Below are positions 59,040 to 64,000 of a stretch of DNA of 64,000 nucleotides, piece after piece. Source of the stretch: Calendula officinalis (taxonomy: Eukaryota; Streptophyta; Magnoliopsida; Asterales; Asteraceae); NCBI GenBank assembly GCA_963853835.1, contig OY970824.1, forward strand, positions 68,156,884 through 68,220,883, given 5' to 3'. The position numbers and the translations under genes were made by a program. The notes beneath the pieces are model-generated. The model saw only the letters and a list, made by a program, of their open reading frames with translations. It searched no databases and was not told the DNA's origin. Within the stretch, counting starts at the first letter, position 1; each line of letters opens with the position of its first letter.

Positions 59040-61142
59040 TGTAACACCCCGAGACCCGGCCTAATATTTTTAAGGTTGTTGGTAAGTTTATTTTATTATT
59101 TATAATTTTATAGAATTTTATTAGATTTATTAGAATTTTTAACCACGAGGTTAAAAATTAGCAAAACTGAGATAGATATATTTTAGTATGATTTTTATAT
59201 ATCTGGGTCCACTTTTGAATCAGAGTTCTAGTGGTATTTTTAGTTTTTAAAACAGAGTTCGTTTAGAGTACCAAATTAGACATGTACTTTTGTATTATAA
59301 TGTAAATAAATATATATATATATATATATAGCACTTAGTGGCTATACACGTGTGATGTGTATGGCTTTTAGGAAGAAAAATTATGTTCTCAACTCTATCT
59401 CATTATCTCTCTCTCGTCTCTGCTCCAAAACACACTACACACACTAACTTTGAGAATTAGTAATTCAAGCTTAGAATTTTGGAGATTAAAGACTTGAACT
59501 CGAAAATCATCAAAGAAGAGGTAAGGAATCTTTGTTTTTGTCTAAGGTGTTAATTTTAGGTGTTTTGCTCAAGAACTTAGTTAGGGTTTTTGGTGGGTTT
59601 AATGTGAAAACTGAAATTGATGATTTCTGTTGATTAGGTTATGTTAGTGAAGTGTTATAGACACTATATGAATGATTGAAACATCCAATTTGAACCTAAT
59701 TCATATTTGGTGATTTGGGTCAAGAACCCTAATTTTAAAGATTATGATTTCTGTGAAATTTTTATTGTTTAGGATTGTAATTAATGTTATAATTGTATTA
59801 ATAGCTAGTAGTAACATCGAATTGATAAATTGGTGGTATTTGCAAAAGTTAGTAAGTTGACAATGGTATAGTTTGACTTTTCTAAAGTCAAATCTGGAAA
59901 TTGTATTGTGTTGATTATGTATAATTGTAGAAGATGCAAAATAATAGCAATTGTGGTTTAAAGAACACACATTTGGTTGGTTGTAAGTTAAAAGTTGGGT
60001 TTTGACCCGTGTGGGTCAAAATAGTACCTTAATTGTGTAATTACAAATTATTAGTTCGAATTTGACTTTGAGTAAGTCAAAGATATTAGATGTGCAGAAA
60101 TTGTTTGGTAATAAGTGTAAGAATTGATTTCAAGTTGAGTTTTCAGCTTATGCATATTTTTGGTTTAACCGGTACTAATTCGGTTATTGTTTCGGTTAAC
60201 AGGAAAAGGAAAGGCGAAGACTCAGTGATATAAGACGACTGAGTGGTCATCGATAGTGCCAAGGTGAGTGGAATTATAACCTTTGTACTGTTTAATTGCA
60301 ATGGTTTAGGTTGCAATTTGCTGGGTTGGTTTTGGAAATTGTTGAGATGAAAAAGTGCAGGATTTTGACTATCTGAAGCCGTTCGCGACGCGAACCTGAT
60401 GCCGTGAAATCAAAACCAAACAGAAACTCGAAATAGCGAACGCGAAATTTTTAGCGGACGAGACCGCGACGCGATCTCTTAGTTGCGACGCGAATTCTGG
60501 CGCGAACAGGGGTTCGCGATGCGAACTTGCTGTTTGGCTGCAAAACTTGTGTTGAGTTTTACACAGTATTTTTTAATGTTAATTAACTAGCTATGTGTTA
60601 ATTAATTGATATGTGCACATGGAAAAGAGTAGAGGACAGTCTGCGTGGGGGGCTGGGCTTCGTTTACTGTTAGTTAACGGTAATTGTACCTTGGCATATG
60701 TGTTGTGTTTGAAGGAAGCTTTACCGTTTCTAATGAGTAAAGGGCTTCCGGTAAGCTGTTGTTAGGCCCACAACAGTTGTAAGGTTCTGCAAAACCGCCG
60801 GTCCTTTCGTTATTTGTAAATTAGTGAAAATTGTGAATCAAGATTGTTGGATTTGACATTATAAAGTGTTATGATTTTAATCACTTAGCTTTGTGCTAAT
60901 TTCCCTCGATGTTGAATCTTTTGCAGGTTTTGGAGATTGTATTTTGGGAGTTTGTGAATAGGAATGGATGACCAAATTATAAAGATATATTTTTTAGAGT
61001 CGAGCCGAAAGTTTATAACACCGTTTTGTAAATATTAAATTACTAATTACTTTACTTTTATATCGTCTGTAAATTAATTAGTTTAAACGCTTCCGTGGTT
61101 GTTTTGTTTTAAAAAAAATGGTATGAAAATTACGGTATTACA
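59040..61142 (+). repeat. Right LTR of the gypsy element
   Basis: 2103 bp, from TGTAACACCCC to TATTACA. It is the uninterrupted copy and shows the empty site of the solo LTR nested in the left LTR. Near 60380 one palindrome unit is missing relative to the left LTR, as expected from slippage between repeats. Confidence 0.9.
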
Positions 61143-61696
61143 ACGATAATGGTTATTAATTGATGTTTGAATTAAAAAAAAAAAGAGGTGAGTGGTGAGT
61201 CTGAATGTGACAGAAGAACATGAACTAAAGAGAGAAAAGAAAAAAAATCAATTAATTGAGTAAATTTCACAGATGGTCCCTGTGGTTTATCACTTATTAC
61301 ATTCATAGACCCTTATCTTTGCTTTATTACAAAAGGCCAAAGGGTATTTTTGTCATTTAGAAAAAGTTATGGACAGTAGGGACCATGGGTGTAACAAATT
61401 GTATACACCAGAGACGCCCACTGTAATAAATGAAGTTCAGGGACTATGGCTGTAATAAGTGGCAAACCACAGGGACTTTCCATGTAATTTACTCTAAAAA
61501 TAATAATTTTTTCTTTGATTGGTTGATAGATTTGTTATTTACTGTTTGGCTAAAAATATGGTTTCATTGTTTCAGGCATTGTTTAGCTAAAAAAATAGTT
61601 TCAATGTTTCTGGCATGATTTTCACTTTTCAGATATGGTTTTAGTATTTCATGGAAGAGGAAATTTATCATTTATTGTTTAAAAAAAAGGTTTTGT

Positions 61697-61890
61697 TAAC
61701 TAGTGTCCTTAGGACAATAGTTAAGAGTAATTAAAGTAGTTAATGTACAAGTATTTATGCATACCCACTACTAGGTGGTTAGTGAAATTTAGGGGGTGGT
61801 TTTTTATGTAATTAATTGTACATAATTTTTAAGCATTGAAATTTTTTTAACCATTACATTAAGGGCACTTGTTAGCATTTCCCTTAAAAG
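61697..61890. mobile_element. Short MITE-like inverted repeat
   Basis: TTAACTAGTGTCCTTAGGA at the left and, inverted, GCTAACAAGTGCCCTTAATG at the right surround about 150 bases of non-coding DNA. The ends are imperfect and no target duplication was found. Confidence 0.4.
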
Positions 61891-61918
61891 AAAATGAAAC
61901 CACTACTCTAAAAAGGGA

Positions 61919-62135
61919 AAATGGTATTTTGGGGAACGGAAAATAACCGATTTGTAACTGGTTTTCAACGGCTAGCACATAAACCGGCTATATAGGGAAC
62001 CGGTTAGAAACCGTCGGTTTTTTCTGAAAACCAAACTGGTTTTAGTCAAATCTGGGTTTGAGCGGTTTCGGTTTTCGGTTTCTAGATCGGATTCGATTTC
62101 GGTTTTAGTTTCGGGTTTTTTAGTCACTCCTGAAG
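61919..62135. mobile_element. hAT-like fragment rich in ACCGG/TTTCGG
   Basis: AACCGATTTGTAACTGG, GGGAACCGGTTAGAAACCG and GGTTTCGGTTTTCGGTTT in alternating orientation, ending in AGTCACTCCTGAAGG. Like the other elements of this type the interior is non-coding. It lies about 350 bases upstream of the GCP2 start codon. Confidence 0.4.
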
Positions 62136-62491
62136 GAGGTTAATTTACACTTTTGTCCTTCTGTTTCCATCGACACCTGCTCGGCTGCTCCATACTCGTT
62201 GCCTCCAGCCCTCAACTCCACGTCGTCGCTGCCACGACTGCGCGTGTATGTCACCGTCTCCGTCGCCTCCGCCTTGTAAGTTTTACCTTTATTTTCCCGT
62301 AATATACAACAACGATAAACACATTGCTGTAATCATGTTATTTTCCTCTCAGTACAGCAAGAAAACAAGTGAAATGAACAGATTTTCAAAAGTTTTCTAG
62401 GGTTTTACGGTATACCTAAATTGATGTACGGTTGATTTGGGACGAAAGTAGGTTATAGATTCATCACGTTCTCCATCTATCTGCTTCCACC

Positions 62492-63833
62492 ATGGATGCA
62501 GTAGAATCTTCCCCATGTCCTTCCACCCCTCAATGGAACATCGATAGACCTTTTCTAACCGGCAAATTCCATGAGGTTTCTCTAATTTCCCTCTCTCTCT
62601 CTCTCTCTCTCTCTCTCATGCTTGCTTTTATACTTATTTACCCCAAATTCATGTTAATCTGTACGCAGGAAGTTAAATTGACACCTGAGTTGGCTGAATC
62701 AAAGGGAAATTCACTGGATCTTGGGTATTTCTACCTTTTCAGTGGACTTGTGCTTCGTGTTCTTTTTTTTTTCTTTCTAATTTAAAGGAAATTGCTTATC
62801 CGTTTGCATATTGTTTATACAGTTTGGAAGCTGAGAAACCTATAGGTTGCTACAGTGTTTCAGTGCAGGTATGATTTTGCAGTTTTTTGTGTTTGGTTTC
62901 TCATAAGATTGTTGATTTGAATTACTTTGACTCATTAGAACTATCTGGATATAAGATAGTTTCAATATTGATCAGAAGTCAATTTTTGGAATATGCATGA
63001 GTGATGCTACATTATTTGACAATTGAGATCATGTTTGACAGCTTATCATTGAGCAGATATATTTGATGTGGTGCTTTTAATTTGTGTCATCTTGGTTATC
63101 CAACAAGTAATGAGTCATGACTCATGACAATATTGAATATTTAGATAAAAATATATAGTTGTAGTGTAGTAGTATATGAAGGTATCTAGACTTATAAGAT
63201 TTACAAAGGTATAATAGCTATATACTTGATCACTGCAAATTAATAGTTATATACTCTATATTGGAGTACATTATTAGCTTTTCAGTCAGAGTAGAAACTA
63301 GTACATATATAAAAAACACTCCTGTTACATATTTTTAAATATATTTGATCCCTCTAATTGGAGAAATGTTTCTTGTGGTATGGTTGGTTTTTTGTTTGGT
63401 TTTTAAAATGGCAATGATGCATTTATTAAGCTAATGTTTGAATAAATGCAGGAACTGATTGTAATTGATGATATTCTGTCTGCTTTAATTGGTATTGAGG
63501 GACAATATATTACTATCAATAAAGTTAGAGGGGAAGATGACACTTATACCTTTGGTCTTGATGGATCTATGGATTTGGCACTCCAGGCAAGAAAATAATA
63601 TATAAATTTCAATTTTCTTTTTTTTTGTGTGTGTTCATATGTATTCATATATCTTCATGGACTTTTAAAAAGTAATATTTAATTAAGCTAAGAAAATGCA
63701 GGAATCAGCCAAGAGAATATTCCCTTTATGCAAAAGTTATCTGCTCATTAACCAGTTTGTTGAGTCAAGATCTCAGTTCAAGTCTGGATTGGTTAATCAT
63801 GCCTTTGCTGCTGCACTAAGGGCCCTCCTCCTT
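62492..63833 (+). CDS. GCP2: Gamma-tubulin complex component 2 (GCP2/Spc97), 5' part
   Basis: Five exons are in the window (62492-62575, 62669-62724, 62823-62868, 63452-63586, 63702-63833) and join in frame to 151 residues; the gene continues beyond 64000. The N-terminus MDAVESSPCPSTPQWNIDRP fits plant GCP2. The GCP N-terminal domain begins with QELIVIDDILSALIGIEGQY, continues GSMDLALQESAKRIFPLC, and then has INQFVESRSQFKSGLVNHAF. Exon 4 ends at a GC donor (CAG|GCAAGA); reading on would hit a stop at 63596-63598. GCP2 pairs with GCP3 in the small gamma-tubulin complex that nucleates microtubules. A (TC)n run lies in intron 1 (about 62588-62618) and a T run in intron 5 (63842-63869). The GC-rich stretch 62160-62275 is probably 5' UTR. 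Confidence 0.9.
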
Positions 63834-63840
63834 GTAAGTA

Positions 63841-63841
<1 letters not shown>

Positions 63842-63869
<28 letters not shown>
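63842..63869. repeat. Poly-T tract in GCP2 intron 5
   Basis: A run of about 28 T immediately after the intron 5 donor; likely a polypyrimidine microsatellite. Confidence 0.7.
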
Positions 63870-63872
<3 letters not shown>

Positions 63873-64000
63873 GTTTATTACTTTTAGATGATCAATTTTA
63901 CTGCAAAAGGTTATTTTTGTCCATTGTAACAATAAATGATAATTTTGTCTGATTTTCTTAGTTGTAAATTATTCTCTTTGTTAAATTGTAGTATTTTTAC

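Larger units (their letters stand above)
50233..61142 (+). mobile_element. Ty3/Gypsy chromovirus (Tekay/Del-like), complete but inactive
   Basis: Two LTRs (50233-54142 and 59040-61142) begin TGTAACACCCCGAGACC and end in (G/A)TTACA, with the target duplication ACGAT outside (50228-50232 and 61143-61147). A primer binding site TGGTATCAGAGC follows the left LTR (54146-54157), and a polypurine tract AAGGAGGGGAGA precedes the right one. One gag-pol reading region lies between in the order gag, protease, reverse transcriptase, RNase H, integrase, chromodomain-like tail, which is the Ty3/Gypsy order. The 2.1-kb LTRs and tail fit the Tekay/Del clade of plant chromoviruses. Several stops and a frameshift make it non-autonomous. 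It is inserted in the foldback element 49573-61494. Confidence 0.92.
49573..61494. mobile_element. Foldback Mutator-like element, split by a gypsy element
   Basis: The left arm 49573-50010 is inverted relative to the right arm, which consists of 50155-50232 and, after the gypsy insertion, 61148-61494. Shared phrases include GAGTAAATTACA at the ends, AATTTGTTACAC, AAACCCC(C)TGA(G/A)(T/A)AGTCGATC and TCTGGTTGCC/TTTGGTTGCC. The 9-mer TAAAAATAA flanks both outer ends exactly (49564-49572 and 61495-61503). The original element was about 1.0 kb, made almost wholly of its two arms, with a loop (about 50020-50150) holding two direct copies of a GGCGACGTG.ATCAATTGTCTGAAT phrase. It encodes no transposase. 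Confidence 0.8.

Overview
This is a nuclear plant DNA window. It is AT-rich, with short exons separated by long introns and large amounts of retrotransposon, Helitron and MITE sequence. Gene content and splice structure indicate a eudicot. A trihelix/NAM-associated protein family that I associate with daisy-type genomes, and the LTR families seen, suggest an asterid such as Asteraceae, but that placement is an inference.

Six host genes are supported by exon-level translation. (1) A THUMP-domain tRNA-acetylation adaptor (THUMPD1/Tan1 type), + strand, 4862-8648. (2) A UBC19/UBC20-type (E2-C) ubiquitin-conjugating enzyme, - strand, 10106-11558. (3) A TITAN9-like protein, + strand, 25039-27469. 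(4) A SCARECROW-LIKE 3-type GRAS regulator, single exon, - strand, 28634-30019. (5) Pseudouridine-5'-phosphate glycosidase, 12 exons, - strand, 43274-46742. (6) The 5' part of gamma-tubulin complex component 2, + strand, from 62492 and running off the window. THUMP/UBC and TITAN9/SCL3 are convergent pairs. From memory, the Arabidopsis counterparts of genes 2-5 lie in two related blocks (around At1g50420-At1g50510 and At3g20060-At3g20070), so the middle of this window looks like an unfractionated version of that ancestral block. The genes do not form one pathway; they are housekeeping and cell-division genes plus one GA/root regulator.

Between the genes are layered transposons. 12.9-15.3 kb: a SINE-like piece, an LTR-like 977-bp block between two 213-bp direct repeats, and a hAT-like element. 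15.6-22.3 kb: a broken trihelix/NAM-associated gene whose exon holds a solo LTR (15939-21340) that itself holds another solo LTR (16866-20013); both have 5-bp target duplications. 23.1-24.1 kb: a second broken gene of similar type, split by a hAT-like element. 33.3-34.6 and 38.1-42.96 kb: Helitrons, including a nearly identical head-to-tail tandem of 2.44 kb. 47.0-49.2 kb: a TRIM element interrupted by a solo LTR. 49.57-61.49 kb: a foldback Mutator-like element interrupted by a full Ty3/Gypsy chromovirus (50233-61142), whose left LTR is interrupted by a solo LTR (50790-52539).

The gypsy gag-pol is dead, with several stops and a frameshift. I found no CRISPR, no rRNA, no intact tRNA gene and no gene cluster suggesting a new biochemical system. 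The most unusual items are the nested insertions with exact target duplications, the tandem Helitron with a lost terminal CTAG, the LTR-like block flanked by a 213-bp duplication, two GC-AG introns, and CpG-rich odd-palindrome arrays inside LTRs.
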